Of a stretch of 64,000 nucleotides of DNA, positions 45,943-56,088 are shown one piece after another (the first letter of the stretch is position 1; the number at the start of each line of letters is the position of its first letter). Location of the stretch: the NCBI RefSeq assembly GCF_007741515.1, contig NZ_CP036263.1:3707178-3771177 (forward strand). Reading direction: 5' to 3'. The position numbers and the translations under genes are program-made. Below the pieces are notes generated by a model that saw only the letters and a program-made list of their open reading frames with translations, did no database searches and was not told where the DNA came from. This stretch comes from Adhaeretor mobilis (GTDB lineage: Bacteria > Planctomycetota > Planctomycetia > Pirellulales > Lacipirellulaceae).

Positions 45943-46772
45943 GCTACTTCTTTCAATTCTTGTGTCTCTAGTTCTGCTAAGGCTGCTTCCAACTCTTCAC
46001 CACGAGCGGTGCGATAATGCCAAAGTACGCTGTTCTCCATGAACGAAATGCCCTTGCCCTTGGTAGTGTGAGCAATCAAGCAAGTCGGTTGGTCCGCGAC
46101 AGGGCTGCTCTGGAGCGATTTAGTAATTTGCTCGTGATCGTGCCCGTCCAACTCCACAACATTCCAACCGAAGGCGCGCCACTTATCGGTGAAAGGTTCT
46201 AACCCGAGCGTTTCCTGGGTAGATGCGAGGCTCTGGATTTTGTTGTAATCAATGATCGCTGTCAGATTGCTCAACTTGTGGTGAGCTGCAAACAGAATGG
46301 CTTCCCAGTTGGAGCCTTCATCGCACTCGCCATCGCTGAGCATCGCGAAGACTCGGTGGTTGGCACCTCGCAACTTCGCAGACAGCGCCATGCCGGTCGC
46401 CACCGAGAGGCCATGACCTAACGAGCCCGTCGAGAATTCCACGCCTGGAACGCCCTTGTGAGAGACATGCCCACTCAAGTCGGAGCCGTCTTGATAGTGG
46501 GACTTCAGTTTTTCAACAGGGAAGAATCCACGCTCGGCAAGTGTCGCATAGACAGCCGCACCGGCGTGGCCCTTGCTGAGGATAAACCGATCACGCTCGG
46601 GCATGTCCGGGTTCTGAGGGTCGACATTCATGACCTGGCCGTAGAGGACGGCTAACAAGTCTGCAATCGAAAGTGCAGACCCCACGTGCGAGCTCCCACC
46701 TCGGCTAGTCATTTCCACGACGTGGCGGCGAATACGGTTCGCCAGATCTTCAGTAGATTGGGGGGTCTTCAT
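45939..46772 (-). CDS. Transketolase N-terminal subunit (split)
   Basis: A 277-residue subunit with the ThDP diphosphate-binding domain. RGGSSHVGSALSIADLL, SKGHAGAAVYATLAERGFF, GSLGHGLSVATGMALSAKL and the metal-binding LSDGECDEGSNWEAI/DYNKIQS motifs are intact. It lies 9 bp after the aldo-keto reductase gene and overlaps the C-terminal subunit gene, so all three are co-translated. With its partner it forms a complete transketolase that moves two-carbon ketol units between sugar phosphates. Confidence 0.92.
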   Translation of the reverse strand: MKTPQSTEDLANRIRRHVVEMTSRGGSSHVGSALSIADLLAVLYGQVMNVDPQNPDMPERDRFILSKGHAGAAVYATLAERGFFPVEKLKSHYQDGSDLSGHVSHKGVPGVEFSTGSLGHGLSVATGMALSAKLRGANHRVFAMLSDGECDEGSNWEAILFAAHHKLSNLTAIIDYNKIQSLASTQETLGLEPFTDKWRAFGWNVVELDGHDHEQITKSLQSSPVADQPTCLIAHTTKGKGISFMENSVLWHYRTARGEELEAALAELETQELKEVA

Positions 46773-46781
46773 AAGCTTATT

Positions 46782-47777
46782 CTAGGCACACATTGACGTG
46801 GGTTGGCTTGGTGTGGATTGGTGTGAATGCTCCAAGGAAGCATCCGCGCCCGCAAGAAAGTCTCTCAGCGTTTTGTAGTCGCTAGGCTCGAGCTTCCATC
46901 CTTCTGCAACGGCTGCGTTTTCTCTGACTTGTTCCGGCGTCTTTGCTCCAAACAGCACGGCACCAACTCCCGGCGTGTCGAGTAGCCAACGCATTGCCAC
47001 CTGGCCGGGTGTTCTTCCGATGCGGCCGGCGATAAGCTGTAGCTGCTCGACAAGTTTTAGATTGGACGCGAGCTTCTGACCACGGAAGTTGTCATAGCGA
47101 CTCCGTCGATCACTTTCGCCAAACTTCGAGTTCGCATCGTACTTTCCCGTGAGCAAGCCCTGGGCCAGAGAACCCCACGTCACGAGGGGAATGCCTAGCT
47201 GTTTGCTCACTTGAAGTAGCTCTTCCGCTTCTTGGCGATCCACTAAGCTGTATTGGATCTGCACGGCATCAATCTTTGCTACTTGAGCCACCTTAAGAAG
47301 CTGTTCGCTGGAAAAATTGGAAACGCCGATCGCTTTAATTTTCCCTTCGCAGCGGCAGCGTTCTAGTTCTCCCACGGCATCCTCTACCGGAGTATTCCGG
47401 TCTGGCCAGTGAATGTAATACAGCGGCAAGCACTCCAACTGCAAGCGTCGAAGGCTCGCTTCCAAGGCTTGGCGTAGATAGCTTGGGCTAATGTCTTTGA
47501 TCGTGGTGCCCTCAGCGGTGCGCCGCACGCCAAACTTACTAGCGATGAGGACGTCTCTCCGTCGCTCACCTAAGGCAGTGCAAAGAACTTCCTCGGAATG
47601 CCCGAGGCCATAGACATCTGCTGTGTCGAAGAAGTTGACGCCCAAGTCCAATGCGGAATGGATCGCTCTGATCGAGTTCTGGTCGTCGACTTTACCCCAA
47701 CCGTGACCGCCCAACGGGCAGCCCCCCAGTCCGACGCGCGAGGCGGTTTGGCCGTCGATTTGGAGGGTGGTCGTCAT
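46782..47777 (-). CDS. Aldo/keto reductase
   Basis: About 331 residues from the ATG at 47777, which overlaps the upstream sugar transferase stop by 4 bp (a longer frame to 47855 is rejected). The catalytic tetrad is visible: Asp and Tyr in NFFDTADVYGLGHSE, Lys in IASKFG, His in YYIHWPDR. NADPH-binding residues are near VLFGAKTPEQ. These enzymes reduce sugar carbonyls or related ketones. Tight coupling to both the phosphoglycosyl transferase and the split transketolase suggests a role in making an unusual sugar for the polysaccharide. Confidence 0.9.
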   Translation of the reverse strand: MTTTLQIDGQTASRVGLGGCPLGGHGWGKVDDQNSIRAIHSALDLGVNFFDTADVYGLGHSEEVLCTALGERRRDVLIASKFGVRRTAEGTTIKDISPSYLRQALEASLRRLQLECLPLYYIHWPDRNTPVEDAVGELERCRCEGKIKAIGVSNFSSEQLLKVAQVAKIDAVQIQYSLVDRQEAEELLQVSKQLGIPLVTWGSLAQGLLTGKYDANSKFGESDRRSRYDNFRGQKLASNLKLVEQLQLIAGRIGRTPGQVAMRWLLDTPGVGAVLFGAKTPEQVRENAAVAEGWKLEPSDYKTLRDFLAGADASLEHSHQSTPSQPTSMCA

Positions 47778-48409
47778 GCCGCACGATCTCGTTTGAAAGG
47801 CTTTTTCGCCAAGACAGTAGCCGTCTTGGCTAGGATCGCAAGATCGATTCCCCATGATTGCTCGTCGACGTACTTCAGACGCAACTCATTTTTTAGGGAC
47901 AGAATTTGCTCCCGAAAGACTCGATCAGGATCGTCCTCACCGACGTGCTGTTGCAGGTCGTTGAATTCAATGCTCGACCAATCGGTAATCCCCGGCCTGA
48001 CTGACAGAATGCGTTGCTCTTCACTAGTGTAGGCTTCTGTGTACTCAGGAACCTCCGGGCGAGGGCCGACAAAGCTCATCTCGCCAGCTAAGACATTGAA
48101 TAGCTGAGGTAGCTCATCCAGCTTATACTTCCTCAGGAAGCTTCCCACGCGGGTAATACGAGGATCGTTTTTTCCCGTGGTCGTACCACCCCGTTGTTCT
48201 CCGTCCGCAACCATGGAACGAAATTTCCAAATTCGGAATGACTTCCCATGGCGACCCGTACGCACACCCCGATAGAACACGGGACCTTGAGAAGTCGCTT
48301 TGACGAGAAGAGCGATCGCAATCAACACCGGCGCGACAACAACAAGTCCGAGCAGGACGACGAATAGATCGAACGCGCGCTTTCCAAATTGCCAGCCGCG
48401 GGAGTTCAT
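47774..48409 (-). CDS. Phosphoglycosyl transferase (bacterial sugar transferase, PglC/WcaJ core)
   Basis: A 211-residue monotopic-type enzyme that starts glycan synthesis by moving a sugar-1-phosphate to undecaprenyl phosphate. It has an N-terminal re-entrant hydrophobic helix (LFVVLLGLVVVAPVLIAIALLV) and FRIWKFRSM. The catalytic Asp-Glu dyad is in KLDELPQLFNVLAGEMSFVGPRPE. It is the short PglC-like form without the extra helices of WcaJ. It overlaps both neighbours by 4 bp. The likely donor is a UDP-sugar, possibly the product of the WbpB/D/E enzymes. Confidence 0.93.
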   Translation of the reverse strand: MNSRGWQFGKRAFDLFVVLLGLVVVAPVLIAIALLVKATSQGPVFYRGVRTGRHGKSFRIWKFRSMVADGEQRGGTTTGKNDPRITRVGSFLRKYKLDELPQLFNVLAGEMSFVGPRPEVPEYTEAYTSEEQRILSVRPGITDWSSIEFNDLQQHVGEDDPDRVFREQILSLKNELRLKYVDEQSWGIDLAILAKTATVLAKKPFKRDRAA

Positions 48410-49305
48410 GCCGCTCCTCGCACAGAATCCGAGGCTGAGCCACCCTCAACCGGCTTTTGAAAGAAGCTACCGCCACGGCCGTCAGAAACCAGATCGACTG
48501 AGATTCCGCGAGTAGCTAGAAACTCGTCGGTCGCCTTACGAGCACCGTGGCAGCTGTAATAGTCGTCGATAATAACGTGACCGCCGGGAGTGACTTGATC
48601 GAAGAGTTCTTCGAGGCAGCACTTGGTTGATTCATACCAGTCGCCATCTACGCGCAAGAGTGCAATTGCGCCGATCTTCTCTCCAGTAACAGGAAGCGTT
48701 TGGTCGAACCAGCCTTTGACCAGCGTAATGTTTTCTCGCGACAGCTTGAACTGATCGAACAACAACTCGGAGACCTGCTCAATCGTTCCCAAGCAGGACC
48801 CCTTAGGTAGCGGGCGGATGTGATCGCCGGTTGCACCGTCTGCGATGTCTTCAACAGTCGGATCGGGCAGCCCTTCGTAGGAATCAAAGAACCAGCAATT
48901 CCGTGCCTGCGAGTCACTCGCGGCAACCGTAGCTATCAATGCTGCACAACCGCCACGCGCTACACCGCACTCGACGAAGGCACCTGGGATATTGTTCTTG
49001 ATGGCATACAGAGCCAAGTCGTGCGTGTGTTCCAGGCCGGATGAGCCAATCAGTGAATGTGGCATCACCGCGTGAACTCGCTTGGTTCTGACTAACTTTG
49101 CTTCGTTACCGCTTTGTTCTAGCCGGCTAATCTGCTTGCCGTAGGAACGCCGCAGGGAGTTGTGGTAGATGTTGAAGGCCGGGAAGTAGAGCGCCTCATA
49201 AACTTTGCGAGGCAGAACGGCGTGTAGGCACTTCAGCGTCGTTTTTGCAACGCGTTTCCCAGTACTAAGATGTGCGTACGGATTTTGGGTCAATTCAGCT
49301 GTCAT
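48406..49305 (-). CDS. TylF/MycF-family O-methyltransferase
   Basis: About 299 residues from the ATG at 49305 (TAELTQNPYAHLS; an ATG at 49317 is also in frame). SAM-binding signatures of macrocin O-methyltransferase relatives are present: FVECGVARGGCAALIA, CWFFDSYEGLPDP, LLRVDGDWYESTK and VIIDDYYSCHGARKA, with the metal-binding Asp residues. In glycan clusters such enzymes methylate sugar hydroxyls. It overlaps the phosphoglycosyl transferase gene by 4 bp, so it is translationally coupled. Confidence 0.9.
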   Translation of the reverse strand: MTAELTQNPYAHLSTGKRVAKTTLKCLHAVLPRKVYEALYFPAFNIYHNSLRRSYGKQISRLEQSGNEAKLVRTKRVHAVMPHSLIGSSGLEHTHDLALYAIKNNIPGAFVECGVARGGCAALIATVAASDSQARNCWFFDSYEGLPDPTVEDIADGATGDHIRPLPKGSCLGTIEQVSELLFDQFKLSRENITLVKGWFDQTLPVTGEKIGAIALLRVDGDWYESTKCCLEELFDQVTPGGHVIIDDYYSCHGARKATDEFLATRGISVDLVSDGRGGSFFQKPVEGGSASDSVRGAA

Positions 49306-49419
49306 GGCGATTCTCAAAACCTCGAAATACTAGAAAGTAGTTGTCAAAGGCTGGACCGCTTTAGCGGTTAAGAGCTGTCCAACACCCCAACTCAAGCCGC
49401 CCTTTCAAGCCGGATGGCA

Positions 49420-50703
49420 CTACGCGACGGCGGAAGAATAGCCAGATCGCCCACAGGACGCAATATCTTCGAGATGGCGAACCATGCCGCCGTAGACGCG
49501 GCTTGCCTCGTACCGATCTGCGAACACGCTTCGGGCGTTTCCTACTAGGGCACGGTGGGAGTCTGGGGATGCTAGCAGTGCCGCCAGCTTGGTTTCAAGC
49601 ATTTTCGCACAACCCTGATAGGCGAAGCCGCATTGCTCTGTTTCCGCCAAACGATAGAGGGGTCCCTCTGACAGACTGCAGAGGATTGGTAATCCGCCGG
49701 CCAGGTATTCAATCGGTTTATTACCAATGCTGCCGCGGAAGCTAGGGCTGTCTACGTAGGGAGCCAGACCATAGGAACTTAGCTGCATGAGCTCCCAAAT
49801 CTGCTCCGCGTTGACCCAGCCGGGAAAAAGAATATCAGGATTCCCAGACATCTGTTGGCGAAACTGCTCAATGGACTCACCTTTTCCACAGATCACTAGC
49901 TGAACACGTTTATTTTTCTGCAGTCGCTGGACCGCTTCGAAGACCGGCTTGAAATCAAACTGATGGTTGACCAACCCGAAGAAACACAGTACCGGAACAC
50001 TAGGATCGACTCCCACACCTTGCGAAGCCCAGAACTTACTAGCGTCTGATTGTTGTGCGCTATCCAGATCGAGCGGTTGATAGCCAAAAGAAAATACACG
50101 ATCAGAGTCCGACTTCTTCCGACGGCCCTGAGCCAACCCCCACTCCATGAACTCTTGAGTAATTCCACAGATTGATGTCGCGTCGCGGAATACTCGGCGC
50201 GCCATTCGATAGTACGGGGATAGCGCAACCCGCGCAAAAGGCTGCGCCGAAGCTGGCATCATATCGAGCATGGCGTGCGGCCAAATATCTCGCACGTCTA
50301 AGGCCACGGGCGTATTCGTTTCTCGAGAGTAGCGGACCGCTTCATCACACAGCTCAGGCACGGGATAGGAGCAAAGGATCACATCTGGCTTTGGTTCCTG
50401 ACGTGCGAGCTTCGCAAAATTCCGACCCAAGTCCTGGTGATTGCGAATCCGAGTGAGCGAAATATTCTTTTCGTAGGGTCGGGCGTGCAAATAGTTGAGT
50501 CGCAGCTGCGGACTATAATCGATAGTACAAGACGTATCGAATCGTTGAGTCTTGTTGATGTGCAGGAATGTCGAATTCCACCACACGACCTCGTGGCCGC
50601 GTTGAATCGCTGCTTCGGCAAGCATGCCCATTCGTCGCAGCCGCATTTGCTGCTTGTCGCTCGGCGTAGGTTCGCCACCATGATGCACTAACCAAATTTT
50701 CAT
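49420..50703 (-). CDS. Glycosyltransferase (GT4-like, WbuB type)
   Basis: About 427 residues from the ATG at 50703 (KIWLVHHGGEPTPSDKQQMR), preceded by GGGGAATGG. An in-frame start at 50745 would overlap the upstream gene. GT-B signatures include LCFFGLVNHQFDF, LVICGKGESIEQFRQQ and FRGSIGNKPIEYLAGGLPILCS (E-x7-E type region). It transfers a sugar from a nucleotide donor to the lipid-linked chain on the cytoplasmic side. It follows the other GT4 gene by 31 bp. Confidence 0.9.
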   Translation of the reverse strand: MKIWLVHHGGEPTPSDKQQMRLRRMGMLAEAAIQRGHEVVWWNSTFLHINKTQRFDTSCTIDYSPQLRLNYLHARPYEKNISLTRIRNHQDLGRNFAKLARQEPKPDVILCSYPVPELCDEAVRYSRETNTPVALDVRDIWPHAMLDMMPASAQPFARVALSPYYRMARRVFRDATSICGITQEFMEWGLAQGRRKKSDSDRVFSFGYQPLDLDSAQQSDASKFWASQGVGVDPSVPVLCFFGLVNHQFDFKPVFEAVQRLQKNKRVQLVICGKGESIEQFRQQMSGNPDILFPGWVNAEQIWELMQLSSYGLAPYVDSPSFRGSIGNKPIEYLAGGLPILCSLSEGPLYRLAETEQCGFAYQGCAKMLETKLAALLASPDSHRALVGNARSVFADRYEASRVYGGMVRHLEDIASCGRSGYSSAVA

Positions 50704-50734
50704 ACCATTCCCCAGATCAACTATGCTAGTGCTG

Positions 50735-51730
50735 TTAGGCAGCAATCGGTGTGCGGCTAGAAACCTGCTCGTAAAGTGAGCGAATCTTCAGGGCTATTGC
50801 TCCCATGTTCATCGACTGCATTTGCTGATGAAGATCCGTGGGGCGAGGCGAATCAATCGCGTGAAGAATTCCCTTGGCAAGTGCACTAGGAGTGGCCTCA
50901 GCCACCGTGCAGCTAGCCTCGACCCGCGCAATCTCTACGAGGTCGCTCACATCGGTCGCGACAAAGGGCGTATTGCAGGCAATCGCTTCCTTGACCACGT
51001 TGGGCCAACCTTCGCGGGTGGAAGTCAGCAACAGAACATTTGCGGCGTTCATCCACAGGGCAACCTGGTCGTGCGATTGACCGGTCAGAGTCTTCAGAAC
51101 GATTTCAGGTCGCTTTCCTGCTGCGGCAGCCACTGCCTCTCTTGCGAGTTGTGGCCGCTTAAGTGGATTATTGCTGTGCAGCGAGGCAAAGAGCACCCAA
51201 GGCCGTGTATCCTCTGTAAGGCCCAATCGATGACGAGCCTCCCTCCGATCCATCGGCTGAAATTGGTGCAAATCGATACCATCCGGTATCACTTCCACCT
51301 CGTGATTTCGGCGGTGATGGAGAGCAAGTTCGGCTCGCATTCTGTCGGACATAACGATGACACGTTCGTAAGCGGGAAGTGCACGACGAGTCATGTGACA
51401 AACCACACGCCCGTGCAAGCGAGCCACCAGCCCGCCTGTATCGCTGCCCAACAAATCCGTACCTCGAAGCGAAACGATCTTCGGGCAGACTGCTCTTGAG
51501 GTGACCAGCGAACAAGCAGAACCGAATTGAGCATGGGCGATATCGAATTTCCGCGACAGCTCAGCAATCTCCTCAGTAGTGCGACGCAATCGCCACGCAT
51601 TGCGTAAAGAACCAGTGTAATGAAGATGAACATCAACCCCCACTTCCTTCATAGCATCGGCCAGCAGGAACATGAAGACACCGGAAGACTGACAGGTGGG
51701 TGAATAATTGTGAGTCCAAAGAACTTTCAT
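50735..51730 (-). CDS. Glycosyltransferase family 4 protein
   Basis: A 331-residue GT-B enzyme. The N-terminus VLWTHNYSPTCQSSGVFMFLLADAM is typical. EVIPDGIDLHQFQP and the acceptor/donor motif REGWPNVVKEAIACNTPFVATDVSD confirm GT4. It is on the small side for the family but complete. It probably adds one sugar in repeat-unit assembly. The 237-bp gap upstream to the polymerase gene is the largest within the minus arm and could hold an extra promoter. Confidence 0.92.
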   Translation of the reverse strand: MKVLWTHNYSPTCQSSGVFMFLLADAMKEVGVDVHLHYTGSLRNAWRLRRTTEEIAELSRKFDIAHAQFGSACSLVTSRAVCPKIVSLRGTDLLGSDTGGLVARLHGRVVCHMTRRALPAYERVIVMSDRMRAELALHHRRNHEVEVIPDGIDLHQFQPMDRREARHRLGLTEDTRPWVLFASLHSNNPLKRPQLAREAVAAAAGKRPEIVLKTLTGQSHDQVALWMNAANVLLLTSTREGWPNVVKEAIACNTPFVATDVSDLVEIARVEASCTVAEATPSALAKGILHAIDSPRPTDLHQQMQSMNMGAIALKIRSLYEQVSSRTPIAA

Positions 51731-51967
51731 GTTTCATACGTCCCGAGTCAAGAAACTACCTGTAGAAGATGCTTCCCTAGACAAGAAAGTTCTGTCTTAT
51801 CCTACAAACAGGCCGGCAGAAGCATAGAGGAGCCTACAACGAGCATCAATACGACCCTAGTAGCTAGCGGTGGATGTCAACCAAGCAATAGAGGCTCAGC
51901 CACTAGCGGTAGTGACCAGCGACCCTGACAGTCCGTTGCGATCGCAGCAATCCTCAACCCTGGGAAG

Positions 51968-53278
51968 CTACAATGGCTTCGAACACAGCGACGGCGTCTG
52001 ACTTAGTTTGCGTTTGGAACGGGAGGTCGCTCGTTGATCCAGCAGCCACAAGCAGAAAACAAACAGGGGAAGCTCTCGCAAGCAAGTCTGGACGATCACT
52101 GCCGTGTGATTGCGATGCATAGTCACTAACAGTTGAAAATGCAGTACCGAAAGCGAAGCAGCCCAGGTAGAAATAGCTCTTCGATTCTCAAACACGGGGT
52201 AGACGGCAAGCCAAACGCGATTGAGTAAAAACGCAATACAAAAATACTGTACGAAAATCCCGAAGTATCCGAAGTTCAAGTAGCCTTCGGCCAGCAGCGA
52301 GTACCCTAGCCCCATCCCAGGTTGCCAGCCCTCTAGGTTGTCGTAGGCAAACGTCTGCGCTAGATCGTAGGGTCGGTCAGGCCAAACTGAGCGTGGTATC
52401 CAAGAGACAAGAGCGTAAAGATAGCTTGAGCCGTAGAGCGGCTCCTCGTCGCCCGCCATGGCCGAAGAGAGACTCATCATCGGCCCATTGGCATCTTGAT
52501 GTTCTAGCGTGTACGCGTGGAGGATCGCCTCCCAGTCGGGGGTAGCGTCATTCCGGATGGCGGAAAACACTGGCAACAGTACCGTTACGGCCAAAGCGCC
52601 GGCGCAATAGAGAGCTAAGAACCATTTTGACCGGCTACGTCCCCCGAGCCATATAGTTCCTGCTCCCATCGCTGCTACTAATAAGGGATTCTTCTCTGAA
52701 GTGAAGAAGCCCCAGAATATCAAGAAAGCGAGAGCAGCGAGAACTTCAGTGCGCAGAATGCGACCTTGAAACGCATAGGCGCCCGCCAGGAGCCCAATGC
52801 TCATAGTCAAGAGACTCGTAGAGAAGCTGAAGAATGAATCGCTGTATCGTAATACATTCCCTTCATGATAGGAAAGCTTCTGAAACAGCGAGAAGCCGTA
52901 AATAGCAAATAGCAATGCACAGAGCGAGAAAATGATCGCCAATAAGGATGTCGGTGCTCGCTCTTTTTGCGTAGTCCGAAGCGTCGCTAACTGTCGCTGC
53001 ATGCCGGATAAGTGGTGCCCTGCAATATAACCCAAGAGGGCAATGATTGCAGCCAGGGCAATAGATATCCGCACTTCATTCGGCATATAGAACACCGCTG
53101 GCAGCACTGCATGAATGTCTTGCCCTTTAAGATGCAGTTCTAATGGCACGCTGAGGTAATAGTAGAAGCCAGATATCCCAAACAAGGTTACAGGGTGCCA
53201 AAACCCTGCTCGCCTCGCGTAGGCGTTCGACGCATAAAAGAAGACGATCAGATAAAGGCAAAGTAGCGCGAGAAACAT
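51968..53278 (-). CDS. wzy: O-antigen/oligosaccharide repeat-unit polymerase (Wzy-like)
   Basis: A 436-residue protein with about 11-12 transmembrane helices and a large polar loop (about residues 255-330, RNDATPDWEAILHAYTLEHQ, SSYLYALVSWIPRSVWPDRPYD). These are features of Wzy polymerases that join flipped repeat units on the periplasmic face. Wzy proteins have little sequence conservation, so the call leans on topology, the WIPRSVWPxRP motif and its place 9 bp after the flippase gene. Confidence 0.82.
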   Translation of the reverse strand: MFLALLCLYLIVFFYASNAYARRAGFWHPVTLFGISGFYYYLSVPLELHLKGQDIHAVLPAVFYMPNEVRISIALAAIIALLGYIAGHHLSGMQRQLATLRTTQKERAPTSLLAIIFSLCALLFAIYGFSLFQKLSYHEGNVLRYSDSFFSFSTSLLTMSIGLLAGAYAFQGRILRTEVLAALAFLIFWGFFTSEKNPLLVAAMGAGTIWLGGRSRSKWFLALYCAGALAVTVLLPVFSAIRNDATPDWEAILHAYTLEHQDANGPMMSLSSAMAGDEEPLYGSSYLYALVSWIPRSVWPDRPYDLAQTFAYDNLEGWQPGMGLGYSLLAEGYLNFGYFGIFVQYFCIAFLLNRVWLAVYPVFENRRAISTWAASLSVLHFQLLVTMHRNHTAVIVQTCLRELPLFVFCLWLLDQRATSRSKRKLSQTPSLCSKPL

Positions 53279-53287
53279 AACGATTGA

Positions 53288-54697
53288 CTAAGCAGCCCTC
53301 CCACGGTCCCAAGTGACTGCCACATCCTCGTACCTCTTGGCAGACTGACGAGCAATTGACATAAGTAAGCAGTAAGCCGTGATGCATGTTGAAAGAGAGA
53401 GGAAGACTATAGCCCAATAAAAGGGAACGATAACTGACGACCAAAGGTCATTCGCGCCGTGGCAACAAACTAAGGCTCCCAAAAACACGAAGAAAGCCCC
53501 AACGCAAAGATGGGGCGCGTATGCTCTTGGTGAAGCGCTATCCACGACGCCCCGCATGCACTGAAGTAAGTTGAGCGGAATCGCGGCTGGAACAAGCCAC
53601 CGAATGGCTTCGATGCGACCAGAATTCTCGATTCCTAGGTGCAAATGGACAAGCTGTGGAGCAAGGACTTCAATGAATAGAACCCCTGTACAGGTCGTGA
53701 TCAACGCAAAGGAAGCAGCAACGAAAATCCGTTTCGCGAGCCTCTGATGATTGTCCACCTGCAGTAGGTATACGGTCTCTGGCAAAAGAAATTGGTTCAC
53801 CGGCACCGCAATCTGCATCAGCAGAGTGAGGACGATCAGAGCGTAGCCAATTTCACCGCCTCGTTCCAACCCTCCTACGCTCGAAGCTACCAGGGCGGGC
53901 ATCGCCAACAAACCATAGTAAGTAGCGTCTCCGGGTGTTCTCGGCAATCCTTGAGCGACGAGTCCTCTCAAGCCTTTCCAGTCAAGCCTAGTGAATAGAC
54001 GCGAGGGGGAGTCGAACGTAACGCTGTAAAAGACAAGATTCAGTGCAATAAGAGCGAGGCCGGTAACCAGGAGAAACATTTCCACACTATCAACAAGAAT
54101 CAACACGAGCAGCGGGCAAATGGCTCCCCTGACTAGCTGGATGGCATTCGCACTATAGTAGCGAGTTTGTGCTAAACAGTAGGATGAGTTGCAGACTGAC
54201 AGCAGAAGCCCCAACGCGTAAACCGCCAGCGCACTCAAGGACGGGCCAAACTCAGGAGAACCAGTTACCAGCCGAGACAACGGCCTTGGCACTACCAACG
54301 TCATCGCCAGGAAACTGAGGCAACTTAGCGTTGCTACTTGATACCCACAGGCAACCATTGAAATCGACTTTTGGCGATCTCCCGCAGCAGCCAGCTGTGA
54401 GACGGTTTTTAGTAGGGTGACTGCCAAGCCTATTGATAAGATGGGAGTGAGTGCAGAAAGAAAACGCCGCATTACGACGAGTTCAGAGAAGCCGAACTCG
54501 CCTAAGCCTTGACGAGCCCACCGCAGCAGCAGCAAGTTGCCACCCAAGAGCAGCACAGTGTTGCCGTAGCTAACAGCGTAGTGCCGTTTTGCTGATAGCG
54601 TTTTCCCATTCTTGGGTTGCTGCTGGACTTCTTTGTCTCGATTGCCGTCCCAAGACAGCCGGTTTTCTACAAATGTGGGGTTCGCCTTGGGGTTCAT
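53288..54697 (-). CDS. wzx: Polysaccharide flippase (Wzx/MATE-like)
   Basis: About 469 residues from the ATG at 54697 (an ATG at 54706 is three codons earlier). A polar N-terminus of 35 residues is followed by about 12-14 transmembrane helices in the MOP flippase pattern (AVSYGNTVLLLGGNLLLLRW, ISLP-type even spacing, WLVPAAIPLNLLQCMRGV). It should move undecaprenyl-linked repeat units across the membrane. It precedes the polymerase gene by 9 bp, the usual Wzx-Wzy pairing. Confidence 0.85.
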   Translation of the reverse strand: MNPKANPTFVENRLSWDGNRDKEVQQQPKNGKTLSAKRHYAVSYGNTVLLLGGNLLLLRWARQGLGEFGFSELVVMRRFLSALTPILSIGLAVTLLKTVSQLAAAGDRQKSISMVACGYQVATLSCLSFLAMTLVVPRPLSRLVTGSPEFGPSLSALAVYALGLLLSVCNSSYCLAQTRYYSANAIQLVRGAICPLLVLILVDSVEMFLLVTGLALIALNLVFYSVTFDSPSRLFTRLDWKGLRGLVAQGLPRTPGDATYYGLLAMPALVASSVGGLERGGEIGYALIVLTLLMQIAVPVNQFLLPETVYLLQVDNHQRLAKRIFVAASFALITTCTGVLFIEVLAPQLVHLHLGIENSGRIEAIRWLVPAAIPLNLLQCMRGVVDSASPRAYAPHLCVGAFFVFLGALVCCHGANDLWSSVIVPFYWAIVFLSLSTCITAYCLLMSIARQSAKRYEDVAVTWDRGRAA

Positions 54698-54930
54698 TGA
54701 TTGCAAACTAACTGGGAAGTCACATTCAAAACAGCACCAACCCAGTACCGGGCGACACTTAGAATTCTTAGCCGTCGGAGTCTAGAAAGGACATAGCCCA
54801 CAGGCAAGCCCGAACTGACCTGAGCTACCGAAGCCTGCACGTGGGTGATAGCACCACCTCACATCTCATACCTCTAGACCTCGCTGACCTGTATCGACCC
54901 AGCCTACGCAGGAGTCCAGCGAAGAAAGGT

Positions 54931-56088
54931 CTAGGCACAGAGCCGTGACTGAGGCGTTTGGCTACGAACGCTGCGCACAGCATCAATCACCATACGCTGC
55001 TGCTCTGCAGTGAATTCAGGAAAAATTGGCAGACTCAGGCACTCGTTGGCGGCGCTTTCCGCATGGGGAAAGCTCCCTTGCCCATAGCCGAGCGAGGCAT
55101 GCACTTCTTGAAGATGCAGCGGCACGGGGTAGTACGGGAACGACTGGATGCCACGTGAAGTAAGCTTCTCGCGAAACTCGTCCCGCTGAGCAATCCTCAA
55201 CGTGTACTGGTGGTAAACGCAACGGCTGCTCGTGCGGTCGAACTCTTCGGTCGGCACGACAATGGCTTCAAGGTTTGCTAGCTGACCGTTGTAACAATCC
55301 GCGATTTCACGGCGGCGAACGTTCCATGCGTCCAGATGCGGAAGCTTCACGCGGAGAATGGCTGCCTGAATTTCGTCTAGCCGGCTGTTGAGCCCTAGCT
55401 CGGCATGGTGGTATTTCACTTTACCGCCATGCCGTCTCAGCATTTCGACTCGTCCGGCCAGTTCACTATCGTGGGTGATGACCGCACCACCGTCTCCGAA
55501 ACACCCCAAGTTTTTGCTAGGGAAGAAGCTAAAGCAGCCGATGTGGCCCCAGGTGCCAATTTTCCGGTTCTCATAAGTCGCTCCCAGTGCTTGCGCACAA
55601 TCTTCGATGACCTTCACATCATGTCGCTCGGCAATTGCCATCACGCGATCCATTGCACATGGCTGCCCATAGAGATGGACGGGCAATATGGCTTTCGTCC
55701 GATCCGTGATCGCAGCTTCGATCTTGTCGACATCGATATTGAAATTGCTTGGATCAATATCAACAAAAACAGGAGTCGCACCCACCAGGCCAATCGCTTC
55801 GGTCGTCGCCACAAAAGTGAACGGTGTGGTGATCACCTCGTCGCCAGGGCCAATTTTCAGGGCTCGTAGTGCAAGGTGCAGAGCATCGGTCCCGTTGCCA
55901 ACACCGATGGCGTGCTCAGCCGCGCAGTAGTCGGCGAATTCGCTCTCGAAGGCTTTCACCTGGGGGCCAAGAATGTAGTGACCTGAAGCAGCCACTGCCT
56001 GCATGGCATGGGCAAGTTCTTCCTGCAAGACTTCATGCTGAGCCTTGAGATCACAGAGCGGAATTGAAGTCAGTGTCGTAGTGCTCAT
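54931..56088 (-). CDS. wbpE: DegT/DnrJ/EryC1-type aminotransferase (WbpE-like)
   Basis: A 385-residue PLP aminotransferase. The Schiff-base Lys is in [17 protein letters not shown] contacts are seen at [40 protein letters not shown] and [13 protein letters not shown]. WbpE-type enzymes form the 3-amino group of UDP-2,3-diaminouronic acids using Glu as donor. The start overlaps the wbpD stop by 4 bp and has GAGGAG about 7 bases upstream. With WbpB and WbpD next to it the sugar product is well supported; alternative sugar aminotransferases cannot be fully excluded. Confidence 0.92.
   Translation of the reverse strand: MSTTTLTSIPLCDLKAQHEVLQEELAHAMQAVAASGHYILGPQVKAFESEFADYCAAEHAIGVGNGTDALHLALRALKIGPGDEVITTPFTFVATTEAIGLVGATPVFVDIDPSNFNIDVDKIEAAITDRTKAILPVHLYGQPCAMDRVMAIAERHDVKVIEDCAQALGATYENRKIGTWGHIGCFSFFPSKNLGCFGDGGAVITHDSELAGRVEMLRRHGGKVKYHHAELGLNSRLDEIQAAILRVKLPHLDAWNVRRREIADCYNGQLANLEAIVVPTEEFDRTSSRCVYHQYTLRIAQRDEFREKLTSRGIQSFPYYPVPLHLQEVHASLGYGQGSFPHAESAANECLSLPIFPEFTAEQQRMVIDAVRSVRSQTPQSRLCA

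Noticed and set aside
45939..47777. DXP synthase in place of a split transketolase
   Set aside because: The two-gene split, subunit lengths and motifs fit transketolase halves better than a single-chain DXS.
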